From the NCBI GenBank assembly GCA_007859835.1, contig SJPJ01000001.1, forward strand, positions 6,237,632-6,301,631: DNA of 64,000 bases. Reading direction: 5' to 3'. How positions within the stretch are numbered: position 1 is the stretch's first letter; each line of letters opens with the position of its first letter. Positions 35,967 through 44,803 of this stretch are shown one piece after another. The position numbers were made by a program, and so were the translations under genes. The notes beneath the pieces were generated by a model. That model made no database searches and was not told the DNA's origin. It worked only from the letters and a program-made list of their open reading frames with translations. The stretch is from Novipirellula herctigrandis (GTDB lineage: Bacteria > Planctomycetota > Planctomycetia > Pirellulales > Pirellulaceae).

Positions 35967-36896
35967 ATGCAGCCAAATATGCCCTCTGAATCGCACGCTT
36001 CGAAGCTACACGCCGCACACTATGCCGATCGAATGAAGCAAATTCATACGACGGTCGAACAAAACGAATTGGTTGGCGAGAACACCTTTCGGCTGCGAAT
36101 TGCGGCAAAGCCAATCGCCGCAATGGTAGTCCCTGGCCAATTTGTGATGATTCGTCTGGCAGGAACTAACGCACCGCTGATCGGCCGCGCTTTGGCTGTC
36201 TACGATGTCGTTCGCGATGCAAACGGTGAACCTACTTGGATCGATTTGGTATACCTTCGCAAGGGTGTCATGACCCGCGCTTTGTCAGCATCCGCCCTGG
36301 GAACTGCGATCACCGTTTGGGGACCACTCGGTAACGGGTTCAATAACGAAAGCTGCGACCGATTGATCATGGCGGTTGGTGGCATTGGTCAAACTCCGAT
36401 GCTAACGCTTGGACGCGAAGCAGTTGGGACCGAAACGTATGGCGATCCGGCAAGAGCGAATCGATGGAGCGAGAACGTCGAGTTGATTTACGGCGCGAGA
36501 CGAAAATCGCTGCTGGCCGGAGTCGACGACTTCCGCTCCGCTGGATTCGACGTCACGCTTTGTACCGATGATGGTTCCGAAGGTGTCAAGGAATTGGTTC
36601 CGAATGTCTTGGCTGCACGATTGGCCGAGTTGCCTGCGGGAGAGCGGGTGCGCGTCGCGACGTGCGGTCCCGAGATCATGATGGAAAAGGTTGCCGAGGT
36701 TTGCAAAGCTGCGGATCAGTCGGAATCGGAGCCATCGGTGACGTGCGATGTTTCGATGGAAACGCCGATGGCGTGTGGCATTGGAATTTGCTTTTCCTGT
36801 GTCGCAAAAATTCGCCAAGATGGTCCCGAACAATGGGACTATAAACGAACTTGTGTCGAAGGCCCGATCTTTAACGCAAAAGACATTTGTTGGTAG
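35967..36896 (+). CDS. pyrK: dihydroorotate dehydrogenase electron-transfer subunit-like protein (PyrK type)
   Basis: 309 residues; an ATG at 35979 is an alternative start. The ferredoxin-reductase-like layout is seen: a beta-barrel with PGQFVMIRL and PLIGRALAVYDV (flavin site), a nucleotide fold with IMAVGGIGQTPMLTLGREA, and a C-terminal [2Fe-2S] cluster motif C270-X4-C275-X2-C278-X17-C296 (ACGIGICFSC to TCVEGP). PyrK moves electrons from PyrD to NAD in pyrimidine synthesis. No pyrD lies nearby, so a related role such as another reductase subunit remains possible. It follows the pseudouridine synthase gene by 42 bp on the same strand. Confidence 0.83.
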   Translation: MQPNMPSESHASKLHAAHYADRMKQIHTTVEQNELVGENTFRLRIAAKPIAAMVVPGQFVMIRLAGTNAPLIGRALAVYDVVRDANGEPTWIDLVYLRKGVMTRALSASALGTAITVWGPLGNGFNNESCDRLIMAVGGIGQTPMLTLGREAVGTETYGDPARANRWSENVELIYGARRKSLLAGVDDFRSAGFDVTLCTDDGSEGVKELVPNVLAARLAELPAGERVRVATCGPEIMMEKVAEVCKAADQSESEPSVTCDVSMETPMACGIGICFSCVAKIRQDGPEQWDYKRTCVEGPIFNAKDICW

Positions 36897-36953
36897 ACGC
36901 CGGTTGTTCTAATTTGGTGCCCCCGGGCGACCATCGCAACGGTCTCCCTCACA

Positions 36954-36985
36954 AAAGTGAACCATGAGCAAAGTGAATCATGAGC
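36954..36985 (+). repeat. 16-bp tandem duplication spanning the Kelch gene start
   Basis: AAAGTGAACCATGAGC (36954-36969) is followed directly by AAAGTGAATCATGAGC (36970-36985), with one mismatch. Each copy contains an ATGAGC. The first ATG (36964) opens an 8-codon frame ending at TGA 36988-36990; the second (36980) is the start of the Kelch gene in another frame. Confidence 0.9.
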
Positions 36986-38041
36986 TCTGAGGAAAGATCC
37001 AATAATTTGGCTTTCGTGGCGGCCGTCTTTTTCGTTGTAGCATGCTTCGGATCGATGGTAGTGAACGCTGATCAGGGGCAATCGCTGGCACCAGCCGAAG
37101 CGATGACTCATTGGCAATGGAAGACCGTCGATACCATGGGCGAGCCTACGGGAAGGCACGAAACGTCGCTGGTTCGTCTCGGTGGGAAGTTCTATTTAAT
37201 CGGTGGACGAGAATCCCGCCAAGTCGATCGTTTTGATCCCCTGTCGAGTACTTGGGACAAGATGAGCGTGACGACGCCGCTGATTCACCATTTCCAACCA
37301 GTCGTTTGGGACGACAAGATTTACATGGTCGGGGCGATGACAGGTAACTACCCAACCGAACCGCCGATGGATCGAGTTCAAATCTATGATCCTGTGAAAG
37401 ATGTTTGGAGCGAAGGGGACGCGATTCCCAAGCTACGGCGACGCGGCGGTGCGGGGACGGCCGTGTACAACGGCAAAATCTACATCGCTTGCGGAATCAC
37501 CGACGGTCACACTCGCGGCACGAATAATTGGTTTGACGAGTATGATCCCGCGACGGGAGTTTGGACGAAACTTCCTGATGCTCCTCATATTCGTGACCAT
37601 TTTCATGCCGTGGTTCTGGACGACAAGTTCTATTGCATTGGTGGTCGCAATACGAGCTTACACAAGCCGACCTTTGGCGCGTTTTTTGGTGCGGTTGAAA
37701 CTGCGGTCGACATCTACGATTTTAAAACCAAATCGTGGTCCACGTTAAATCAAGCACCACTGCCCGTTGGAACCGCCGCAGCAGGCGTGGCCGTCATCGA
37801 CGATCGGATTGTCTATTTCGGTGGCGAAACGGCTGAGACAGCTGTTCCCATGACGTGGATACTCGATCCGACCGAACCGAAATGGACGCGATTGGCCAAT
37901 TTGCAACAGGGGCGACACGGTAGCCAAGCGGTGGTCTACGACGGTCGCATCTACATTGCTGCGGGAAGCCCCAAGCGAGGTGGCGGCAAACTCCGAAGTA
38001 TCGAAGTCTTTTCGGAGCCCAGTGAGGGCTCGCGGCCTTAG
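36980..38041 (+). CDS. secreted Kelch-repeat beta-propeller protein
   Basis: 353 residues. A hydrophobic segment (about 10-28, LAFVAAVFFVVACFGSMVV) acts as signal peptide or anchor. At least five Kelch-like blades follow, each with a KFYLIGGRES-, KIYMVGAM- or KIYIACGI-type strand and a YDPxxxxW strand (for example QIYDPVKDVWSEGD and DEYDPATGVWTKL). Kelch propellers bind proteins or sugars or form oxidase-like folds; no catalytic site is visible. The start lies in a 16-bp tandem duplication, with an 8-codon upstream frame overlapping it. The ribosome binding site is weak. It converges on the low-complexity lipoprotein gene. Confidence 0.85.
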   Translation: MSSEERSNNLAFVAAVFFVVACFGSMVVNADQGQSLAPAEAMTHWQWKTVDTMGEPTGRHETSLVRLGGKFYLIGGRESRQVDRFDPLSSTWDKMSVTTPLIHHFQPVVWDDKIYMVGAMTGNYPTEPPMDRVQIYDPVKDVWSEGDAIPKLRRRGGAGTAVYNGKIYIACGITDGHTRGTNNWFDEYDPATGVWTKLPDAPHIRDHFHAVVLDDKFYCIGGRNTSLHKPTFGAFFGAVETAVDIYDFKTKSWSTLNQAPLPVGTAAAGVAVIDDRIVYFGGETAETAVPMTWILDPTEPKWTRLANLQQGRHGSQAVVYDGRIYIAAGSPKRGGGKLRSIEVFSEPSEGSRP

Positions 38042-38162
38042 TCGAAACGGGGCTCAAGCGAAACAGACCCTCGAAAACGGGTCGTAAGCGAGAATGCACG
38101 AGCGGGGATCCGCGTCGGCTTTCGCTCTGAGAGAAAGTCGACCACAAGAGATCACTTGTTCG

Positions 38163-39140
38163 TTATCGGTAAAACGAACCTGAGTTGCTTGTCGGCGTCG
38201 AGGAGCCACTGCCGGGATAAGCGGATGCTTTGCCTGTGCTGCCGGGCATGTATCCGCCTCCGCTGCTACTAGGCGTTGTCGACATGGCTGGCGGTGTGTA
38301 GCTAGGTGTTGTATTGGCGGTCCCCATTCCAGCGTCAAGTCCAGGCAAGTTTGAAACGGCCGCTGTTCTTGCTTCGGCAACGGGTGCTGCTGCGGTCGTG
38401 GCAATTTCGGTCTTCATCGAGTCGGGCAGTGTGAAACCACCTAAGCCTGAACTGGGTGTGGCTGGCTCGCTAGTTTTCGATGCCGCCAGCGATGGGGGAG
38501 CGTACGAAGCCGGTGACGTATAGCCGGACATGCTTGGTACACTAGGCGTTGACGCGCCGGTAGGTGAGCCTTGTGCGGAAGGGGCCGTCAAGCCGCCGCT
38601 GAGTTTGGCGTAGTTATTTGTTGAGTTGCCTAAAGCAGGATTCGAAGCACTCGATTCGGGCAGCGTTGTTTTCGGCGTGAATGTCTTTTTGCCAAATTGG
38701 TAACCCGATGTAGTTGCGCCGGTCGGGTTGGTGCTGGCGTACGAGGCTGATTTTGATCCTCCGGTGAAGCCATTGGCTTCGGCCGCAGACATGTTCGCGG
38801 ATGCTGGAACCGCGTAACCGGGCGAAATGCCTAGGCTTGCGATTTGATCTTGTTGGGAGTTGATGCCGGGGATTTCAGGTTTGATCGTGCTTCCTGCGGT
38901 ACCACCCGCGACCGATGCGATCGCTTCGGGAGTCGCGGATGCACTAGGCGGCGCCGGGTAGGTGGTCGTTGGGCCCGCGCCGGCTAAGGCTTCGGCCGAC
39001 GGTTCGCTTCGCCGTGCGAACATGCTGAACGGACGCATGCTGCTTCGGCATCCCATTGACGTGCAGGTAACAGCTAAGCAAGTCGTTATGAGAAAACGAA
39101 TTGCGAACACGTTTTGGTTTTTCGAAAGTTTTGTGTGCAT
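38163..39140 (-). CDS. low-complexity Ser/Thr/Pro/Ala-rich lipoprotein
   Basis: 325 residues. The signal peptide ends in TSMGC (Cys near 31), a good lipobox. The mature protein is almost entirely Ser, Thr, Pro, Ala and Gly with few charged residues (for example PSVPSMSGYTSPASYAPPSL), so it is probably disordered and extends from an outer membrane or surface. No family is recognised. It is divergent from the outer-membrane-like gene at 39415 across 274 bp, so the two may share control. Repeated YxxP and SGG patterns are too irregular to be a true tandem array. Confidence 0.75.
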   Translation of the reverse strand: MHTKLSKNQNVFAIRFLITTCLAVTCTSMGCRSSMRPFSMFARRSEPSAEALAGAGPTTTYPAPPSASATPEAIASVAGGTAGSTIKPEIPGINSQQDQIASLGISPGYAVPASANMSAAEANGFTGGSKSASYASTNPTGATTSGYQFGKKTFTPKTTLPESSASNPALGNSTNNYAKLSGGLTAPSAQGSPTGASTPSVPSMSGYTSPASYAPPSLAASKTSEPATPSSGLGGFTLPDSMKTEIATTAAAPVAEARTAAVSNLPGLDAGMGTANTTPSYTPPAMSTTPSSSGGGYMPGSTGKASAYPGSGSSTPTSNSGSFYR

Positions 39141-39414
39141 CCCTGCCTACCTCGAACCATTAGATTCTGAACCAACGCTATCCTTTGCGTTTGTTCAGGT
39201 GTTTTGTCAAGCCAAGTCGATCTAGAACGAAAACAATGGCTGAATTGACTCATTGAAAGCGAAATCTCGACTCCATTTGGGACCCTATGAATTGCGATCG
39301 ATGGCTGTCAATGCCAGTTCTGTTACGTTTTTCCAAAGCACGATAGCAAACGTTCGCGCCGCAGCATTTCGCTTGTCTCTCTCCGCCCGGCTGTGTTAAA
39401 GATGCCACCAGGGA

Positions 39415-40137
39415 ATGCAGTACGTCACACCTTCATCTTGGACGAAACTCTTGGCTCGATTAGGCATTTTGATGTTTGCGTTGATCGTCTTGATTGGCGG
39501 TCGAGATGCGTTTGCTCAATTACCGGATGGTTTGACTCGATCGCGGTGGGCGATGGACGACCCGATCTATGCGGAGAAGTACGCCCGCGGTGCGGAAAAG
39601 ACCAATATCGCTGGCAAAATTAAACAAGCCGCCGATGCACGGTTCGTCAGGGAATCGTACGGTTTCTATGGCTCTGCGGGGATGAGTTCGTTCGGCGATG
39701 GTGGCAATCCCATGGCCAGTGCCGAAGCGGGCGTGACGGGATACTGGACCAGCTATTTCACTAACCGAATCGGCGCAGTCGCAGCAGCGAATGACGACGA
39801 CGTCTATTTAGGTGTCGAAACGGGCATTCGTTTACAGGCACCAACCCGCTTGGCACCGTTTGTTGGTTTGGGGCTGTTTGCCGGGTATGCCGAAGAAACG
39901 CGGTTGGCCGATAACGATGGCGTCGACAACGATGACAATGGATGGATTGATGAACGAGGCGAAGAGGAAGACCATTTCAGCGGCGCACTCGCGGCAGTTT
40001 ATCCCGAAATCGGTGTCCATTTTTGGTGGACCCCGAAAGTGCGGTTGAGTGTTTTTGCACGCGAATTGGTCACCACCGAGGGACGCGATTCGGACTCGAC
40101 CTATTTCGGCGGTACCATTGGTATTTTCTCTCGATGA
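39415..40137 (+). CDS. secreted outer-membrane beta-barrel-like protein
   Basis: 240 residues with a signal peptide (about 12-34, LARLGILMFALIVLIGGRDAFA). The mature part alternates short glycine- and aromatic-rich strands, for example FYGSAGMSSFGDGG, GVTGYWTSYFTNRIGA and FVGLGLFAGYAEE, and ends with a strand of porin type (YFGGTIGIFSR, terminal residues aromatic then basic). An acidic loop with DNDGVDNDDNGWIDE resembles thrombospondin-3-like calcium-binding repeats. The function is not known. AGGGA sits directly before the ATG, which is closer than ideal. It is divergent from the lipoprotein gene. Confidence 0.72.
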   Translation: MQYVTPSSWTKLLARLGILMFALIVLIGGRDAFAQLPDGLTRSRWAMDDPIYAEKYARGAEKTNIAGKIKQAADARFVRESYGFYGSAGMSSFGDGGNPMASAEAGVTGYWTSYFTNRIGAVAAANDDDVYLGVETGIRLQAPTRLAPFVGLGLFAGYAEETRLADNDGVDNDDNGWIDERGEEEDHFSGALAAVYPEIGVHFWWTPKVRLSVFARELVTTEGRDSDSTYFGGTIGIFSR

Positions 40138-40153
40138 GGAAAGGCAAACGCAC

Positions 40154-40735
40154 TTACCTCGACGCTGCTTCGATCAAATCCAACTTCTTTTGCGTCGTAG
40201 GGAACTGAACTGCAATCGCCGCGACACAGACGATGATGACGCACAAGTGAATCAACGGCTGACCATCGATCAACATCAAAACCGCATTCAATACCGCTGC
40301 TCCTTCCGGAATCGCCATGCCGACGATACTCATGGCGGACGAAGCGCTAAGTAACTGAGTGACCGCGTGAGTCAGGGGCACGTTTTCGTCGACTGGTCGC
40401 TGGACGCTTTCGTTACAAGCAGCAAACTTGTTGATCGCCGTTTGACGTAGCATTCGCGTTAGCACAAGCGAGACGACAATCGCTCCGACACCGAACGTGA
40501 CGCCTACCATTGGCAACACATAGTCACCTAATCCCGCGGGCATCGCATCGGGTGGTCGCTCTGCCAACGGTTCCGATGTGAAGGACATATAACCAAGGAT
40601 CGCAGTGATCAACACAGTCCCTTGGATCAGCGCGAACCAAATGATTTGATTCGTACGGACGAATCCACGAAGTTGATCGGGCGACGATGCCGCCGCTTCG
40701 CGATTCAAGTATGGATTTCGCACAGGATCATTCAT
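40154..40735 (-). CDS. multi-pass membrane protein of unknown function
   Basis: 193 residues from the ATG at 40735 (AAAGGTG upstream); the frame extends to a GTG at 40753. About four hydrophobic segments are seen: WFALIQGTVLITAILGYMSF, LPMVGVTFGVGAIVVSLVL, the AVTQLLSASSAMSIVGMAIP region and LIHLCVIIVCVAAIAVQF. The N terminus MNDPVRNPYLNREAAA is soluble. I do not recognise a family; planctomycete genomes carry similar small membrane proteins. It converges on the outer-membrane-like gene with 16 bp between stops, and follows pfkA on the minus strand. Confidence 0.7.
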   Translation of the reverse strand: MNDPVRNPYLNREAAASSPDQLRGFVRTNQIIWFALIQGTVLITAILGYMSFTSEPLAERPPDAMPAGLGDYVLPMVGVTFGVGAIVVSLVLTRMLRQTAINKFAACNESVQRPVDENVPLTHAVTQLLSASSAMSIVGMAIPEGAAVLNAVLMLIDGQPLIHLCVIIVCVAAIAVQFPTTQKKLDLIEAASR

Positions 40736-40864
40736 TTCTTCAACACCTTTCACCGATGGAAATCACTCGCGATCGAACTCATCATCCCTAAGCAAAGGAC
40801 GTTCACGACGGGGATTGACCGCCGGATAGAACATGATGAAACGCAATAGAGGCTTCGCTCGATC

Positions 40865-41854
40865 CTAATTTGACATGCGATCCAAAAGATCGATCAATTC
40901 CGAAGGCAGCGGCTTGTGTTGTGCGAAGGTATCCGCAAGCGGTGTCAAAACGCATCGGCTATTGATCTCGCCTGCCATCACTCCCGTAGCACCTAAGTCG
41001 AGCGACTTGACGGCAAAATCGCCGAGCCTTGTGGCGAGCATCCGATCATCAGGCGTTGGTGAGCCACCACGTTGAATGTGCCCGAGAATGGTTGCACGAG
41101 TTGAAAAGGTACACTTTGCGTCATCTAGTTTCTTTTGCAGGATGGTCGCACCTCCTTCTTCATCGCCTTCAGCCACGACCCCGATGATCGATTTCTTTCC
41201 TGTCTTTTGAAGCTGTTCAAGATGTCGAACAATTCCAGGTATATCCGTCGGCGTTTCGGGGACGCAGGCGAATTCTGCGCCGCCCGCTAGCGCGGTGTAG
41301 AGTGCCAAGAAGCCGCTGTGGCGTCCCATCACTTCGAGCAAGAACAGTCGCTGATGGCTCTCGGCGGTATCACGCAATTTGTCAATTGCCTCGACACCCG
41401 TTGCGACGGCGGTTGAAAAGCCAATCGTATAATCGGTGCCGAGCAAGTCGTTGTCGATGGTTCCAGGACAACCCACAACACGGCCCTCCCATCGTTTGAT
41501 TAATTCGGCTGCACCCCGAAACGTTCCGTTGCCACCGATGGGAACCAGTGCATCGATTCCGTGTTTCTTTAAATTGCGGACCGCTTTGAGCATCCCGTCT
41601 TCGGTCAGAAAAGCAGGACAGCGGGCACTTCGCAGAATCGTTCCTCCGCGTTGGACGATGTTCGAGACGCTGCGAGCGGTCATTCGAGGCTCGCCTGCAG
41701 AATTGACGTAGAAATTCTCGTCGATCAAACCTTGGTAGCCACGGTTGATCCCCACAACTTCGTGTCCCATGGATGTCGCGCAGCGAACCGCTGCTCGAAC
41801 ACAAGCGTTCATCCCCGGAGCATCCCCGCCGCTACAAAAAACACCGATACGCAC
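40865..41854 (-). CDS. pfkA: 6-phosphofructokinase
   Basis: 329 residues. It phosphorylates fructose 6-phosphate, the committed step of glycolysis. Motifs: the nucleotide loop GVFCSGGDAPGMNA, R78 in TILRSARCP, GGNGTFRGA (107-115), the catalytic region PGTIDND (T132, D134) and EVMGRHSGFLAL, HIQRGGSPTPDDR. Gly110 and Gly131, at the places of E. coli Gly104 and Gly124, indicate an ATP-dependent and not pyrophosphate-dependent enzyme. Residue 109 is Asn where E. coli has Asp103. GTG start at 41854. It lies about 110 bp before the membrane protein gene on the same strand. Confidence 0.92.
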   Translation of the reverse strand: MRIGVFCSGGDAPGMNACVRAAVRCATSMGHEVVGINRGYQGLIDENFYVNSAGEPRMTARSVSNIVQRGGTILRSARCPAFLTEDGMLKAVRNLKKHGIDALVPIGGNGTFRGAAELIKRWEGRVVGCPGTIDNDLLGTDYTIGFSTAVATGVEAIDKLRDTAESHQRLFLLEVMGRHSGFLALYTALAGGAEFACVPETPTDIPGIVRHLEQLQKTGKKSIIGVVAEGDEEGGATILQKKLDDAKCTFSTRATILGHIQRGGSPTPDDRMLATRLGDFAVKSLDLGATGVMAGEINSRCVLTPLADTFAQHKPLPSELIDLLDRMSN

Positions 41855-42171
41855 AACTATGTCTCACAAAAAAAGCCAAGTGGATTGAGTGGTCTTGAAG
41901 GCATTATGTTAACGCGAGCAGCCAAAGCGGCAACACGTAGGCGAGTTTTTGAAAATCAGTCGATACGATCGCTTCTATGACGTGGCGGTTTAAGTCGCTG
42001 TGGTGAAACCTCGGTGCGACGAAAGGCCACGCAGTTGAATCGCAATGTTCTTGCCGTTTTTCACTGTTTCAGCGGTCAACCCTAAGCAGCAAGCCACGAA
42101 ACGGTGGTCGCCATCCACTAGAATTGACGCACGTTGTTTCCAAACGCTTCCCAAAACAGCTTGCCACGTCC
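41855..42171. other. divergent intergenic region
   Basis: 317 bp between the pfkA start and the membrane-protein start on the other strand. Both promoters should be here. I cannot assign a clear -35/-10 pair or operator. Confidence 0.5.
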
Positions 42172-44175
42172 ATGAAATCGATTCCCCGACTTACGACTTG
42201 GGTTTTGGGGCTGTTGTTGGTTGTGTTTGGTATTGGGGTTGTTCGCATGGCTTGGGCTTCACAAAGTGGATCCGAAGAATTCGCCACTTCGATTCATTCA
42301 TTGTGCCAGTGGACGATTGGAATGATTTGGGATTGTCGAACGCCGGCTGAGAAGGAGCCTGATCAGCAGTTGGCATTTTGGAAGGCTAAGATCGATCGCG
42401 TTTTGGCGGAGCATCCTGATGATGCTGAACTTCACGCGGCAGCTGCGTTGATTCTCGATCAACCCAGCATGCTCTATGCGGCGAAGTTGGCATCGCAGAC
42501 TTTAAAAGATACTGGTGGAGATACATTCCACTTTTCGAAACTGTTCTTTGATCGGCTTGACCAGTCGCAAGTTGCGTTTCAAGAGAACGCATCGAGACAA
42601 GTCCCCGAATTGACGGCGTTAGCGACCCAGATGGCTCCCGACGATCCGCGATGGTGGCGATTGAGAGCGATATTGCTGTGGCCACCACGAGAGGCTCCAG
42701 GCGATGACGAGGCTCGTGTTGCCGATTGGTTGGCCGTTCTCGACGAGGCAAGAGTTCATGACCCCGGCAACGCCCTGTATGACTTGTTGCAGATGCGGAG
42801 TCTCGAACTCCAGGCTCTTGATTTTGATTTTGATGACAAAGGTGATTTTTTTATCGTGGACCAACGGGCTTGGGATGCCGTTCTTGAATTGGCAAAGGGC
42901 ATCGGCGAAGCACCCACGCTAACGCTCGGCGAACCCGGCATCGACGGACTGTTGCGGCTTCATGATTTAGCAGGCCATCCCAAAGCAACAACGATTGAAT
43001 CACTGCGGGCAAGATTTGTCGCGGCGCGTGCAGCGAGTCATGCGTCTTTGGGGGCGAGGCAACTTTTGCGAATGGTTGAAATAAAAGGTGATTTGCCGAA
43101 TCAAGACAATCGAAGGAGGTTGCTTGAACTCTCCGACGGGATCATGCAATTGGCATTGAATCGATCCGACGATTCCGTTCGATACAATGTTGGTATGGTT
43201 GCACCTATGCGAGTGTCCGTTCTTGAGAGCATACAAAAGAACGAATCGGAAAACGGACAGGTTTCCGCTGAAACGGCACGCCGCCTCGCAGAAGCTTTGG
43301 AGTGGAAATCACGGCTCGGGCAAGCCAATCGTAATGTTAGCAAGAACGATCTCTCAGCGTCAACGAAATTGGTTTCGCTCATCAGTCTCGATACCGTGTC
43401 GCTCATCAAACCCCTCCTGTTAGCCACGGTTTTTTTTACTTTCCTTTGGGCGATTCTTTCTCGCCAAGCCAGTCAGCTGAAAATGCAGATTTGGCCGATC
43501 GCAAGTCTTGGCGTCGGTGTCGGGTTGAGCTTTTTCTTTTTCGGATTGGGGCCAGCGGAGGTTGTTTCGGAGAAGGCTCAGCATTGGTGTTTCACGATCG
43601 GGTTGTGCGTGATGCTGCTCTCGTTGGGGGCAGGCGTTGCGTTTCGAATGCGATACCGATTTCAGTTTAGTATTCTTTCGTTGATGATTGCGAGCACGGT
43701 TGTCGCAGTCTTATTGCCGATCATTATTCATTGGCAACTCGGGTGGGAATCGATCGGCTTGCCCATCCAAGCCAATGCATCTTCGAACACGACACTCGAT
43801 TTGGTCGGTCGACTAAACCCCTCGGCGTGGGAAGATTGGTTCCCGGGGCATGCGAAGCTTGCCGAAGCGATGACCCAGTGGAATGTCAACGACGGAGGCT
43901 ATTGGGGAGTTGGGATCTTTGGCGTAATTGCGGCGGTCGTCTGTGTGTGGCGCAAAGATATCGCTGATTCGATCGGGACACTGACGGTCACATCGCTCGC
44001 GGCGTTTCTGCTTTCGATGGCGTGTTGGGCATACTGTGAGCCGACAAACTATGCTGGCTCGCGTGCGACTCAAATGCGGTTTGAAGGATACATCCGCAAT
44101 GTTGACGACTTCTACGAACCGGTGAAAATCGAGATGCAACGCCTTGCAGAGGACGAGTCGCGTTCCGCGTTGTAG
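42172..44175 (+). CDS. large membrane protein with N-terminal helix and C-terminal helix bundle
   Basis: 667 residues from the ATG at 42172; the frame runs back to a TTG at 42124. One N-terminal helix (TTWVLGLLLVVFGIGVVRMA) is followed by a soluble, helix-rich region of about 380 residues that looks TPR-like (DDAELHAAAALIL, DPRWWRLRAILL, DPGNALYDLLQM). Then come at least six membrane helices (about 425-650), including RFQFSILSLMIASTVVAVLL, a motif common in planctomycete membrane proteins. No catalytic motif is seen. I do not recognise the family and assign no function. Ends near residue 667 with a charged tail. Confidence 0.75.
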   Translation: MKSIPRLTTWVLGLLLVVFGIGVVRMAWASQSGSEEFATSIHSLCQWTIGMIWDCRTPAEKEPDQQLAFWKAKIDRVLAEHPDDAELHAAAALILDQPSMLYAAKLASQTLKDTGGDTFHFSKLFFDRLDQSQVAFQENASRQVPELTALATQMAPDDPRWWRLRAILLWPPREAPGDDEARVADWLAVLDEARVHDPGNALYDLLQMRSLELQALDFDFDDKGDFFIVDQRAWDAVLELAKGIGEAPTLTLGEPGIDGLLRLHDLAGHPKATTIESLRARFVAARAASHASLGARQLLRMVEIKGDLPNQDNRRRLLELSDGIMQLALNRSDDSVRYNVGMVAPMRVSVLESIQKNESENGQVSAETARRLAEALEWKSRLGQANRNVSKNDLSASTKLVSLISLDTVSLIKPLLLATVFFTFLWAILSRQASQLKMQIWPIASLGVGVGLSFFFFGLGPAEVVSEKAQHWCFTIGLCVMLLSLGAGVAFRMRYRFQFSILSLMIASTVVAVLLPIIIHWQLGWESIGLPIQANASSNTTLDLVGRLNPSAWEDWFPGHAKLAEAMTQWNVNDGGYWGVGIFGVIAAVVCVWRKDIADSIGTLTVTSLAAFLLSMACWAYCEPTNYAGSRATQMRFEGYIRNVDDFYEPVKIEMQRLAEDESRSAL

Positions 44176-44258
44176 ATAAGTGGAGTGTGCTGCATTGGAG
44201 CACATTTCGAAACACGCTTTCGCAGAGCGAAAAGCGGCGCGATTTGATTGGCAACATT

Positions 44259-44687
44259 CTAGGTTCGTAGCACAAGGACGGGGCAATGGGCGAGTCGTAC
44301 AACTCGCTCTGCGACCGAACCAAGCAACATATGCTTAAAGAAACCATAACCATGTGAGGCAATTACGACTAAGTCCGCTGCTTCGGTTTCCGCATAGACA
44401 GCGATCTCGCGTCCAGGGTCACCGATGCGTACTGCGATTTGCACCTTGGCGTATTTTGCGTCCGACATCCGTTCGCGAAGTTGCCGCTCGACTTCGACGA
44501 CGCGTTCTTCGTTCGAAACGCCCGCATACATCATGCCAGGATCAGCATAGTTGACCTCGGCTAACACATGGACGACATGTACCACGCCATCTTCCTCGGT
44601 GATCTCAAGAGCGCGATCAACCGACGCAATGGAAAAGTCACTAAAGTCAACCGGGGCAACTGCTTTTTTGGAATGTAGACCAGCCAT
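44259..44687 (-). CDS. universal stress protein, UspA family
   Basis: 142 residues from the ATG at 44687 (AGGTG upstream); the frame reaches a TTG at 44702. The fold is clear: AVAPVDFSDFSIASVDRALE, VVHVVHVLAEV, the long variable helix, then ADLVVIASHGYGFFKHMLLG followed by SVAERVVRLAHCPVLVLRT. The glycine-rich segment is the ATP-binding loop, but the second glycine is shifted by one residue from the usual G-2x-G-9x-G[ST] pattern. Usp proteins help survival under starvation and stress. It stands alone, convergent with the membrane protein gene at its 3' end. Confidence 0.93.
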   Translation of the reverse strand: MAGLHSKKAVAPVDFSDFSIASVDRALEITEEDGVVHVVHVLAEVNYADPGMMYAGVSNEERVVEVERQLRERMSDAKYAKVQIAVRIGDPGREIAVYAETEAADLVVIASHGYGFFKHMLLGSVAERVVRLAHCPVLVLRT

Positions 44688-44803
44688 GTTTGCACCTATC
44701 AATCAGGGAAGTGAGAGATTGAATCCGCTTCTAATATTATAGGTGCAAACGAACCACCGTTATAGTGTGCGGTGTCGCACGGAGCGAAAGGCGATATTCG
44801 TTG

